Assembly: GCA_019239895.1 (NCBI GenBank)
Contig: JAFAZH010000004.1
Span: forward strand, 310,001-374,000
DNA length: 64,000 bases
Direction: 5' to 3'
Source: Abditibacteriaceae bacterium
Lineage (GTDB): Bacteria > Armatimonadota > Abditibacteriia > Abditibacteriales > Abditibacteriaceae
Shown: piece after piece, positions 25,837 to 33,451 of the stretch
Layout of the letters: the number at the start of each line of letters is the position of its first letter
How positions within the stretch are numbered: position 1 is the first letter of the stretch
Made by a program: the position numbers and the translations under genes
Notes under the pieces: model-generated
Databases searched by the model: none
The model's input: the letters and a program-made list of their open reading frames with translations, nothing else
What the model was told of the DNA's origin: nothing

Positions 25837-25851
25837 TTATTAGGCAAAGCC
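25834..25851 (-). repeat. Right terminal inverted repeat of the R-M element
   Basis: Read inward (minus strand) it is GGCTTTGCCTAATAATTA, one mismatch from the left end. It overlaps the transposase stop codon. Confidence 0.92.
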
Positions 25852-26114
25852 GGGATGATCCTAAGTTTAAGCAGGCCCTACTCAACACTGTACAGCGTGA
25901 GGCGAAAGTTTGGGATACTCGCGGTAGTAGTAGACCAGAATCTCTCAATAACCAAAATCCACGCAAATCTATAAAATACTACTATCAAATTCGGAATAAT
26001 CTTAGCCACCGCGGTAAGGGAGCTACGAACGATGGGGAAATGGTTAGGTTATCACTTAAAGAACTATATGAAATCTTTACTGTAATTCTTGAGGAAAAGA
26101 GCCGAGAACATTAA
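25852..26114 (+). pseudogene. GGCT-like/HEPN protein, 3' part (beyond the transposon)
   Basis: Begins with the right copy of the 9-bp target duplication (25852-25860). In the restored frame it reads DDPKFKQALLNTVQREAKVW, then SIKYYYQIRNNLSHRGKG, to a TAA at 26112-26114. RNNLSH (25992-26009) is the Rx4H signature of HEPN RNases. The frame continues that of 20235-20973 without any shift. No separate start codon with a ribosome site is apparent, so this half is probably silent. Confidence 0.87.
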
Positions 26115-26203
26115 GTAACTGATAACAGGACACTAACTAGGCACCGAAACCGACGCCTTCCAGCTTTTGTTATTTCATAAATTGAAGAGTAAAGTGAATT
26201 GTC

Positions 26204-26452
26204 ATGCTAACGAGTGTGCAGGGGAAGTATTGTAATGTGCAAATTGATCTAATTCAGCTATCCGACAATTTGCCGGAGGAAGTCTCTGTGATTGTAACAT
26301 TCTTAGAACTGAAGGCCATTGACCTCCAAGCACATAGTATTGATGAAGCTCAAGCCGCAGAGTTACAGGCTCAATTAGCAACCTTCACCGATTGGCGCAG
26401 TCCTGAAATGGACATTTACGATAACTACGATGCCGCCAAAGCCAACCTTTAA
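26204..26452 (+). CDS. Putative antitoxin of a PemK/MazF-type pair
   Basis: 82 residues. Acidic, with a likely strand-rich N-terminal half (GKYCNVQIDLIQLSDNLPEE) and a C-terminal tail (EAQAAELQAQLATFTDWRSP, MDIYDNYDAAKANL) of the type that wraps a MazF toxin. It overlaps the following toxin start by 23 bases, the usual coupling in such pairs. Assigned by position; no antitoxin family is recognised with certainty. Confidence 0.7.
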   Translation: MLTSVQGKYCNVQIDLIQLSDNLPEEVSVIVTFLELKAIDLQAHSIDEAQAAELQAQLATFTDWRSPEMDIYDNYDAAKANL

Positions 26453-26786
26453 ACGTGGGGATGTTGTATTAGTCCTGTTCCCAAACTCCAATCTGCGCAC
26501 TGCCAAAACCAGACCAGCTCTAGTTGTCCAGGCGGATAACCTGCAAACTGGCCTATCTCAAGTTATAGTAGCTATGATTTCCAGCCACATGGCTCGCGCT
26601 GGACATCCCAGTCGTATTAGCGTGCTGCAATCTTCACCTGAAGGTTAGCAATCTGGTCTGCTAAGCGACTCAATAGTGATGACAGATAACTTAGCTACAG
26701 TGGAGGAAGTCGCCATTCACCGCGTCATAGGTTCTTTGCCTTTAACTGATATTAACGCGTCACTTCGCCACACACTTGATTTATAA
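26430..26786 (+). pseudogene. PemK/MazF-family toxin with an in-frame nonsense codon
   Basis: The frame is 118 codons but codon 73 is TAG (26646-26648). Before it: FKRGDVVLVLFPNSNLRTAK, then TRPALVVQADN, the MazF/PemK core for a ribosome-independent mRNA endonuclease. After it the same frame continues SGLLSDSIVMTDNLATVEE and VIGSLPLTDINASLRHTLDL to a TAA at 26784-26786, matching the normal C-terminus of the family. A single CAG-to-TAG change would explain the lesion. The product as it stands (72 residues) lacks the C-terminal half. Confidence 0.9.
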
Positions 26787-26800
26787 TCCGAGATTCGAGG

Positions 26801-27223
26801 CTAATATACTATCCAGCTTCGGTTTAGCATAGCTAAACACTGGATAACTTGCTTTACTTGACCATCATCTTTCTTGCTCTCCAAAGTGTGCCATGCGACG
26901 CCTTGCAACAGGTGAGCATCCGCTGCTAAATGGGCTTCTTCGGGGTCATAGCCGAGAGTGGCTTCTTGATCTTCGTTAATTTTCAGCAGATAGCAGTAAC
27001 AAACGTTGGTGCCGTTCAAATAAGTTTCTTCAAACAAGAAGCGCACAACCGTGGCTGCTAATCCTGTTTCCTCTTGCACTTCCCGCACGGCGGCTTGTTC
27101 CGGGGTTTCGCCCGCTTCTATGGCACCGCCGGGCAGTGTCCAATAATCGCGGTTAGCGTCCCGATGCTGAACCATCAAGATGCTGTTATGGCGAATGATA
27201 GCGGCACATACTCTTGGTCTCAT
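26801..27223 (-). CDS. Nudix hydrolase
   Basis: 140 residues with a complete Nudix box, GGAIEAGETPEQAAVREVQE followed by ETGL (pattern Gx5Ex7REVxEExGL). Such enzymes hydrolyse nucleoside diphosphates linked to another group; the substrate cannot be told from sequence. Start ATG 27223. Divergent from rsmD, 75 bases apart. Its 3' end converges with the broken PemK gene and marks the right border of the accessory island. Confidence 0.93.
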   Translation of the reverse strand: MRPRVCAAIIRHNSILMVQHRDANRDYWTLPGGAIEAGETPEQAAVREVQEETGLAATVVRFLFEETYLNGTNVCYCYLLKINEDQEATLGYDPEEAHLAADAHLLQGVAWHTLESKKDDGQVKQVIQCLAMLNRSWIVY

Positions 27224-27298
27224 GTTATTCTTTATGACACATGCAGTCGCAGGGAGTTATAATCAAGTTTGTCCTATTCCCATTCTGTAGACATAATC

Positions 27299-27967
27299 AT
27301 GAGAATTCTTTCCGGGCAAGCTAAAGGCCGCGTCCTCAAGACCCGCGAGGGGAAAGGGACGCGCCCCACCGATTCACGAGCGCGTGAGATGTTGTTTAAT
27401 ATCTTGGGGGAACGGGTGCAGGGCGCGCGCTGGCTTGATCTCTATGCGGGCACGGGAGCGGTGGGGCTGGAAGCCTTGAGTCGTGGGGCCAAGCATTGCA
27501 TTTTTGTCGAACAAAACGCGGCGGCGGCGCGGGCCATTCGAGAGAATATTCGTACACTCGACTGGCAGGAGCAGGGGCAAGTGTGGCAATCTACAGTTAA
27601 GTCCGCGCTTAAACATTTAATGGACAATGGTGAGCGATTCGATCTGATCTTTGCCGACCCGCCCTTTGTGCGCCCCCAGGAATTGGGCGATTTAACGGTC
27701 CGGTTGGACAATTGTGCTGAGTTGTTGCATAATTTAGGCGGACGGTGGCCCGCTCTGCTCGTGATTCAGCATCACTGGAAGGCACGCCCCCGTTTGTCGC
27801 AACAGTTCACGGCCACGCAAGAGCGTCGCGCTGGGGAATCGTTGCTATCGTTTTTTACGATAAATGCCGCATTTGAGGCTGTTGATAGTGTCGTTGAGCC
27901 ACACCCTGAAGCTGAGCCGGACCTTAAACCTGAAATTGAAAGTGCAGAAAGTCGCAATGCAGATTAA
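27299..27967 (+). CDS. rsmD: 16S rRNA (guanine(966)-N(2))-methyltransferase
   Basis: 222 residues from ATG 27299 (MRILSGQAKGR, the typical RsmD start; an upstream start at 27269 adds ten unrelated residues). Motifs: TRPTDSRAREMLFNILG, the SAM-binding LDLYAGTGAVGLEALSRGA, and catalytic FADPPF. It methylates 16S rRNA during 30S assembly. The C-terminal 30 residues are an acidic Pro/Glu-rich extension not usual in the family. In many bacteria it is adjacent to recG. Confidence 0.94.
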   Translation: MRILSGQAKGRVLKTREGKGTRPTDSRAREMLFNILGERVQGARWLDLYAGTGAVGLEALSRGAKHCIFVEQNAAAARAIRENIRTLDWQEQGQVWQSTVKSALKHLMDNGERFDLIFADPPFVRPQELGDLTVRLDNCAELLHNLGGRWPALLVIQHHWKARPRLSQQFTATQERRAGESLLSFFTINAAFEAVDSVVEPHPEAEPDLKPEIESAESRNAD

Positions 27968-28003
27968 AATCAAAAATCTTCTAGACACGAGGGAGGGCTT
28001 CCC

Positions 28004-28582
28004 ATCGACGTCTTTCGCTTAATTGATGAACTGGAACAACTGGTAGAAAATGGCAAAGGCCATTTATTCGGCAGAGTCTTTATTGATGAGGAAGCCTTTT
28101 TCGATCAAACCGCCAAGCTGAAAAAAGCCCTGCCGGAAGACCTGAAAAAAGCGGAGAAAGTAGCCCGCGACAGTGACCGGGTGGTGACGGGCGCACATAA
28201 CGAAGCGCATCGTCTGGTGTCCGATGCCCAGGGTGAAGCCCAACGCTTAGTGGCTGATGCGCGGGCCGCTGCCGACCGCACCATTCAGGACTCGCGCTCC
28301 CACAGCGACCGCATCATCGAAGACGCACGCCGGGAAGCCGAACGCATCGTGGCCGATGCCCAGCAACACGCCGAGCAACTGGTAGCCGAGCATGTCATTA
28401 CGCAACGCTCGCAAGAGTTCGCCGAAACGACACACCAGCACGCTCAAGCCGATGCGCAGGAGATGCGCGACCAGGCTGACCAGTATGCGCTCGAAGTCCT
28501 GGAGAAAACCAGCACCATTCTCCAGAAGCTACTTGGTGGCGTAGAGCAGGGCAAAAACCAGATTCACCAAAACCGACAGTAG
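28004..28582 (+). CDS. Coiled-coil (DivIVA/ATP synthase b-like) protein with apparent ATC start
   Basis: 192 residues. The protein begins IDVFRLIDELEQLVENGKGH, a conserved-looking N-terminus, followed by a long charged heptad region (NEAHRLVSDAQGEAQRLVAD, REAERIVADAQQHAEQLVAE). From the rsmD stop codon to GTG 28181 the frame has no ATG, GTG or TTG. A strong GGGAGGG (27991-27997) sits six bases before ATC 28004, which I take as the start; a start at GTG 28181 would remove 59 residues. Proteins of this type occur downstream of rsmD/coaD in other bacteria. Function unknown; a scaffold or membrane-associated role is inferred from the coiled coil. Confidence 0.75.
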   Translation: MDVFRLIDELEQLVENGKGHLFGRVFIDEEAFFDQTAKLKKALPEDLKKAEKVARDSDRVVTGAHNEAHRLVSDAQGEAQRLVADARAAADRTIQDSRSHSDRIIEDARREAERIVADAQQHAEQLVAEHVITQRSQEFAETTHQHAQADAQEMRDQADQYALEVLEKTSTILQKLLGGVEQGKNQIHQNRQ

Positions 28583-28605
28583 GATTTTTAAGCGGATGTA
28601 ACAAT

Positions 28606-28635
28606 AGGAGCTAATGAAAAATTAGCTCCTCTTTT
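28606..28635 (+). terminator. Rho-independent terminator after the coiled-coil gene
   Basis: AGGAGCTAAT (28606-28615), loop GAAAA, ATTAGCTCCT (28621-28630): a perfect 10-bp stem followed by CTTTTG. Confidence 0.85.
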
Positions 28636-28856
28636 GCGTCTGTGGCTGACATTATCCGTTGGCATCTAACTCTTGCTGCGGTTGACGCTACCGCCCGCCG
28701 CTGTCATACTCAACACATCCCCTTTGCCGGTGTCAGTCGCCCTATTAGTTGAGATTTATGGTGGTTTTCCTGCTTTAACAGTGATACAGAACTAAGCAGG
28801 TTCGGCTTCAAATTCGCTCTTTTAGGCTGACAATCCAAATTGCAGGAGGAGAGACG

Positions 28857-31493
28857 TTGTCCCTGAACATGACCCGCTTAAAATCACCTTTGGCGGCGGA
28901 TTTTCGGCTCCCGGCTTTGAAGGGTCAGCAACCTGCTCCTCCACGCCCCGCGAACGCGAATAAGAAAAATGCAAAACTGTTCTGGCTCGTTCTCTTGAGT
29001 GCTCTGTTAAGCCAGTTGGCAAGTCCCGCTCAGGCTGCTGGCGAAGCCATCACTCTCCCCACCTTTGGCACCGCCGAAATGACCATCATCTGGGTGGTGA
29101 CACTCTTTGGCTTTTTCTCTCTGGCTGCTGGCTGGTACTGGATGTCAAAGATCAACGCCCAAAGTCCTGGCACGGAGAAGATGCAGGAAGTGGGCACAGC
29201 CATCCGCGATGGAGCCTATGCCTATTTACGCCAGCAAGTAACAATGATGCTGCCCTTAGCGGTCGTCATTGCCCTTGGCCTGTTCTTCTTGTTTCAGGGA
29301 CAGCGCGAGGCAGGTTATACGCCCCTTTTAGCGGCTGGTGTAGCAGGCGCGTTTTTATTAGGTTTAGCCACTTCGTACCTGGCGGGTTATATCGGCATGG
29401 GCATGGCCGTAACAGGCAATCAGCGCACGGCACATAAAGCCCGCACCACATTTAAAGGCGCACTCGAAACCGCATTTCAGGCCGGAGCTGTTTCGGGCAT
29501 GATGACAGTGGGGCTGGGGCTGCTTGGCACCTGTGTTATCTTTCTGCTCTTCAAAAATCAGGCCATGTTGGTGCTGGTAGGCTTTGGTTTTGGTGGCTCC
29601 CTGGCAGCGTTATTTATGCGCGTAGGTGGCGGCATCTTCACCAAAGCCGCTGATGTGGGCGCTGACCTGGTGGGCAAAGTCGAAGCAGGCATTCCTGAAG
29701 ATGACCCGCGCAACCCGGCGACCATTGCCGATAATGTGGGCGATAATGTCGGCGACTGTGCCGGGATGTCGGCGGATGTCTTTGAAAGCTACGCCGTTAC
29801 CCTGGTGGCAGCCATTATTCTGGGTGCGTCGGTGGGTGGCCCGGCTGTCCTTTCCTTAGCGATGTATCCCCTCATTGTGCGCGCGGTGGGGGTTATTGCC
29901 TCGATTATTGGGGTGCTATGCGTTAAGGGTGAAGACCGCGAGGACTTTGACCCCATGCAACCCATCAACAAAGGATTTTGGATTTCCGCCGCTGTTGCCA
30001 GCGTGCTTTTTGGTATCGGCTCGGCCTGGTATTTCCGAGATGGCGTGCAGGTCAATGGTGTGACTTATGAATGGTGGCGGTTTTTCCTTTGCACCCTCGC
30101 CGGAATTTTCCTCACCCTGATTATTGGCAAGCTAACCGAGTATTTCACTTCCGCCGACAAGAAACCCGTCACCGAAATTACGCTCGCCTCAAAGACTGGC
30201 CCGGCTACCATGATTATCTCTGGCTTTGCCATTGGCCTGGAGTCGGCAGTGTGGGGTGCGGTAGCGATTGCAGTAACGCTGCTCGCTGCCCTCTTCATCT
30301 TTGCCGGAAATCCCCTGTTAGCGGCCTACGGCGTTGCCTTAACGGGCCTGGGATTGTTGACTACCACCGGCTATATTCTGGCGATGGATACCTTCGGCCC
30401 CATTACGGATAATGCCAATGGCATTTTCGAGATGTCGGGTGTTCTCGAAGCCGACAAAGCCGATCCGCACTTTGCCCCTGGCACGTTATCGGGCGACCGC
30501 ATTGTGGGCCGTCTGGATGCGGTTGGCAACACTACTAAGGCACTCACCAAGGGTTTTGCCATTGCCACGGCGGTCATTGCGGCAGTAGCGCTCTTCCGCT
30601 CCTTTATGACGGATGCGCAACTGCTGCCACCAACGAATACTCAAGACCTGATCGAAGCCGTCAAAGCGCATAGAATTTTCGGCATCCCCTTGGATGTGCC
30701 CGAAGTCTTTATCGGCCTTCTGTTGGGCGGGGCCGCTCCATTCTTGTTCTCCTCTTTCGCTATCAATGCGGTGGGCCGCTCCGCCCAGGAGTTGATTACA
30801 GAAGTGCGACGGCAATTCCAGGATGACCCCGGCATTATGGCAGGCACCTCCAAGCCCGATTATGCGCGTTGTGTCTCGATTGTCACCGCTGCGGCGCAAA
30901 AAGAACTCCTTGGCCCCGGCATCCTGGGTATCTCTCTGCCAATACTCGTCGGCTTTGGCTTAGGGTTTTCCGACCCTTTAAAGGGTGCCGCCGCTTTAGG
31001 CGGTTTTCTGGCTGGGGCTATTGTGAGCGGTCAAATGATGGCTGTCTTGCTCTCTAACTCTGGCGGGGCCTGGGATAATGCCAAAAAGAAGATTGAAGAT
31101 GGTTGGTATGGCGGCAAGGGCACCGAAAACCACAAAGCCAGCGTCATTGGCGATACCGTAGGCGACCCCTTCAAAGACACCGCTGGCCCGGCACTGAACC
31201 CACTGATTAAGGTCATGAATTTGGTAGCTATCATGATCGCGCCAATTATCATCAGCCCAAGTCTCTCGACTGGCGCACGCGCCGCAGTCGTCGGAGTGAC
31301 CTTAATCATCCTCACGGTGGCAATTCTCTTTAGCAAACGCGGCAGCATGGCCGATGACGAGTCAGAAATCGCCGAGGCCACCGCCACCCTACCCCACGGC
31401 CATGCCTCCGATGAACGCCTCACCACCGGCCCGCGCCCCCGTATCCGTAAAGTTGCCGACGCTGTTTCTGGTGATGGCGGCATCAGCCAGTGA
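28857..31493 (+). CDS. hppA: Membrane-bound proton-pumping pyrophosphatase (K+-independent type)
   Basis: 878 residues. TTG 28857 lies six bases after GGAGGAG (ATG 28869 is the alternative). An N-terminal extension of about 60 residues includes a signal-like helix ending in SPAQAA. About 16 membrane helices follow, with the pyrophosphate site KAADVGADLVGKVEAGIPED and NPATIADNVGDNVGDCAGMS, and the C-terminal KKKIEDGWYGG and DTVGDPFKDTAGPALNP. The GNTTKA motif has Lys where K+-dependent enzymes have Ala, which marks the K+-independent H+-pumping class. It couples pyrophosphate hydrolysis to proton export. The C-terminal 60 residues are a hydrophilic tail. Confidence 0.95.
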   Translation: MSLNMTRLKSPLAADFRLPALKGQQPAPPRPANANKKNAKLFWLVLLSALLSQLASPAQAAGEAITLPTFGTAEMTIIWVVTLFGFFSLAAGWYWMSKINAQSPGTEKMQEVGTAIRDGAYAYLRQQVTMMLPLAVVIALGLFFLFQGQREAGYTPLLAAGVAGAFLLGLATSYLAGYIGMGMAVTGNQRTAHKARTTFKGALETAFQAGAVSGMMTVGLGLLGTCVIFLLFKNQAMLVLVGFGFGGSLAALFMRVGGGIFTKAADVGADLVGKVEAGIPEDDPRNPATIADNVGDNVGDCAGMSADVFESYAVTLVAAIILGASVGGPAVLSLAMYPLIVRAVGVIASIIGVLCVKGEDREDFDPMQPINKGFWISAAVASVLFGIGSAWYFRDGVQVNGVTYEWWRFFLCTLAGIFLTLIIGKLTEYFTSADKKPVTEITLASKTGPATMIISGFAIGLESAVWGAVAIAVTLLAALFIFAGNPLLAAYGVALTGLGLLTTTGYILAMDTFGPITDNANGIFEMSGVLEADKADPHFAPGTLSGDRIVGRLDAVGNTTKALTKGFAIATAVIAAVALFRSFMTDAQLLPPTNTQDLIEAVKAHRIFGIPLDVPEVFIGLLLGGAAPFLFSSFAINAVGRSAQELITEVRRQFQDDPGIMAGTSKPDYARCVSIVTAAAQKELLGPGILGISLPILVGFGLGFSDPLKGAAALGGFLAGAIVSGQMMAVLLSNSGGAWDNAKKKIEDGWYGGKGTENHKASVIGDTVGDPFKDTAGPALNPLIKVMNLVAIMIAPIIISPSLSTGARAAVVGVTLIILTVAILFSKRGSMADDESEIAEATATLPHGHASDERLTTGPRPRIRKVADAVSGDGGISQ

Positions 31494-31496
31494 TTG

Positions 31497-31686
31497 ATTT
31501 TTAGCCACCGAAGCACACATAAGAACACGGAAATCAGGGGTTGGGATTCATGGTATAGGGGCGCTGCTTGCTGCGCCCAGAACGTTAGCGACGAACTACA
31601 GCAGGGCGCGGCAAGCAGCGCCCCTACGGGGTCTCCCCTTCTCCCTCTTCTTTCCGTGTTCTTCCGTGTGTTTCTGTGGCTAAAAA
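31497..31686. repeat. Two nested palindromes: family D arms around a different inner palindrome
   Basis: Outer arms 31497-31533 and 31651-31686 pair imperfectly (TTTTTAGCCACCGAAGCACA versus TGTGTTTCTGTGGCTAAAAA). Inside them, 31556-31576 and about 31605-31626 form a second inverted repeat (TAGGGGCGCTGCTTGCTGCG). A second family D palindrome without the inner unit is at 40336-40507, so the inner one looks inserted. Confidence 0.88.
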
Positions 31687-31790
31687 TTCTTTCCTATAGC
31701 TCACGATTCCATTAGACTCAAGGCGAAGGCACAATAACCGCTACTAAACCAGAGGTTTGCTTTTTAATTTTGCCCTTTGCCTTGATTCCC

Positions 31791-33251
31791 ATGCCTGCTC
31801 CACGCTTTCAACCACTGACACGTCTGATTCTTTGTGTCCTGGGCGTAGTCTTAGTCCAGGTGGTGCTGGTGTTGGTGATTCGCTCTGGTGTGACCACGGC
31901 TGCCGCCTTGAGCCATCGGCCCGCCGCGCCATTGGTGGCCGATTTTGTGAGTAGCCATGCGCTGCTACTCAGCGTTCTCGCCTGTCCACCAACGTTCTTG
32001 TGGATTTACTTCTGTCGGCGCGTTCTAGACTGTCGTTCTTTTGTCTCACTGGGTTTGCGGGTGCGGCGTTGCGTGCGCGATTCACTGCTGGGGGTTTTGG
32101 CCGGGGCCGCCGCCATCGCATTCCTCTTTGGGATTCTCTATATCTTGGCCGGGTTTGCTTTAGGTCATCCACCCATTATAAGCTGGTCACCCGAAGCTTT
32201 CGATACTCCTGCACCCGCTACCGTAGCGATGCTGGTGCTCTATGCTGGGGCGTTCTACATTCTGGGGTTTGGCGAAGAGATTTCGTTTCGCGGCTATGGC
32301 TTGCATAACTTAGCGGCCTGGTTAGGCACTACCAAGGCTCTTATCGCACAAGCTGTTATTTTTGCTTTGCTGCATTTGTCAAATGTCCTGGTGCAACCCG
32401 CGCATGATAATGCCAGTTCCAGTGCCAACCCCACGCTCTCAGTCTCTACGCTGGAGAATGCCCTGTGGGACGTTCGGTGGGGTATGGTAAATATTGCCCT
32501 CATCGGCGTCTTTTTCGCGCTTTGCTACTTAAAAACTGGCTCCCTGTGGTTTCCTATTGGCTTTCATGTGAGTTGGAACTTCTTCCAGGGCTGCATCTTT
32601 TCGCTACCAGTGAGTGGCCTTGATGTGTACCGCCTCTTAGACATAAAAGAAATCACCGAGTCCCTAAGCTCCTCGCTGACGGGCGGCTCCTTTGGAGGTG
32701 AGGGCAGCGTCTTGCTGATTCCAATCACAAGCGCCTTAATTTATTTTTTGTGGCGGCAACCCGATCATCCGCAGGCGTTGCTTGATCTATCTTTGCTATG
32801 CCAACCGGAGCAGCCACTCCAGGAACCCGAACCTGTGTCCGATAGCACAGCCAGTTCAGAGCTAGGAGATGTCGAGCCACCACGCTACTCTACTTTTAAG
32901 ACGACCTTGCGTGGCAGTCAAAACGGCTCCGCCCACGATTTAGAGCGGAGCGACACACCGCTCTTGCTGGGCGTTATCGAAAAGCCAGCCCCACCCGTAA
33001 CTATGGCACCGCCAACGCCTACGGTTGTTGCCTTTGAGCCAGTTGTTTTAACGCCAGTCGCCGCAACCCACGAACCGCCTGTGCCCTTCCAGGAAACTGT
33101 TCCCCCGGTTTCCGCAGTTGTGGTAAACGAGCCATCACCCAATGCAGAGAAGGATACGCCACCCGCGCCTGCGCCTGTTGTTACGCCACCTGTGCCATCC
33201 CCCCCGGCATCTAAACCATCCACTGGTAAACCGCCAAGTCCTCGATGGTAA
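31791..33251 (+). CDS. CPBP-family intramembrane metalloprotease-like protein with Pro-rich tail
   Basis: 486 residues from ATG 31791 (TTG 31770 would add seven). About eight membrane helices in the first 330 residues. CPBP/Abi motifs are in order: GEEISFRGY (EExxxR), FALLHL (FxxxH) and FHVSWNFF (HxxxN/B). Family members are membrane proteases related to Rce1, some giving bacteriocin self-immunity. The last 150 residues are a Pro/Val/Thr-rich, probably disordered tail, uncommon in the family. The substrate is unknown. Confidence 0.88.
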   Translation: MPAPRFQPLTRLILCVLGVVLVQVVLVLVIRSGVTTAAALSHRPAAPLVADFVSSHALLLSVLACPPTFLWIYFCRRVLDCRSFVSLGLRVRRCVRDSLLGVLAGAAAIAFLFGILYILAGFALGHPPIISWSPEAFDTPAPATVAMLVLYAGAFYILGFGEEISFRGYGLHNLAAWLGTTKALIAQAVIFALLHLSNVLVQPAHDNASSSANPTLSVSTLENALWDVRWGMVNIALIGVFFALCYLKTGSLWFPIGFHVSWNFFQGCIFSLPVSGLDVYRLLDIKEITESLSSSLTGGSFGGEGSVLLIPITSALIYFLWRQPDHPQALLDLSLLCQPEQPLQEPEPVSDSTASSELGDVEPPRYSTFKTTLRGSQNGSAHDLERSDTPLLLGVIEKPAPPVTMAPPTPTVVAFEPVVLTPVAATHEPPVPFQETVPPVSAVVVNEPSPNAEKDTPPAPAPVVTPPVPSPPASKPSTGKPPSPRW

Positions 33252-33392
33252 TTAACCAAGTTGCTACCCCTGGCCCGGCGGTTAAAACCGCGCCTCTTGG
33301 CCCCTGGCCGACCGTCCGCGCAGGCGGACGGTCGGCGGCACGCCCTGAGCCGTGAATTCATTCGCCGGGTATAGGCAGCAACTTGGGTTAAT
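33251..33392. repeat. Imperfect palindrome with a perfect inner hairpin
   Basis: Outer arms ATTAACCAAGTTGCT (left) and AGCAACTTGGGTTAAT (right) bracket a 12-bp perfect stem CCGACCGTCCGC / GCGGACGGTCGG with a GCAG loop at 33308-33335. It lies between the CPBP gene stop and the ABC-transporter gene and may also act as a terminator. Confidence 0.82.
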
Positions 33393-33451
33393 TCCTCTTG
33401 TAGCGATGCAGCAATTTACGGTTCTCTTACGTCCCTGCTATACTTTTCGCT

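Larger units (their letters stand above)
20974..25851 (+). mobile_element. 4878-bp insertion element carrying a restriction-modification cargo
   Basis: Bounded by 18-bp terminal inverted repeats with one mismatch (left GGCTTTGCCTAAAAATTA at 20974-20991; right end, read inward, GGCTTTGCCTAATAATTA at 25851-25834) and by a perfect 9-bp target duplication. Contents: a single-chain R-M gene and a zinc-ribbon gene on the minus strand, then a divergent DDE transposase on the plus strand. Only one transposase and one pair of ends are present, so this is one element with passenger genes rather than two insertion sequences around a cargo. The TTGCCTAAAAATT motif recurs just inside the left end (21016-21028), perhaps a second transposase-binding site. 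Excision in silico restores the host reading frame exactly. Confidence 0.92.

Noticed and set aside
20974..25851. Composite transposon with two IS copies
   Set aside because: Only one transposase and one pair of ends are present; the target duplication brackets the whole unit.
25791..26114. Independent gene starting at ATG 25791
   Set aside because: Its first 20 or so codons are transposon end; the frame is the 3' part of the interrupted GGCT-HEPN gene.
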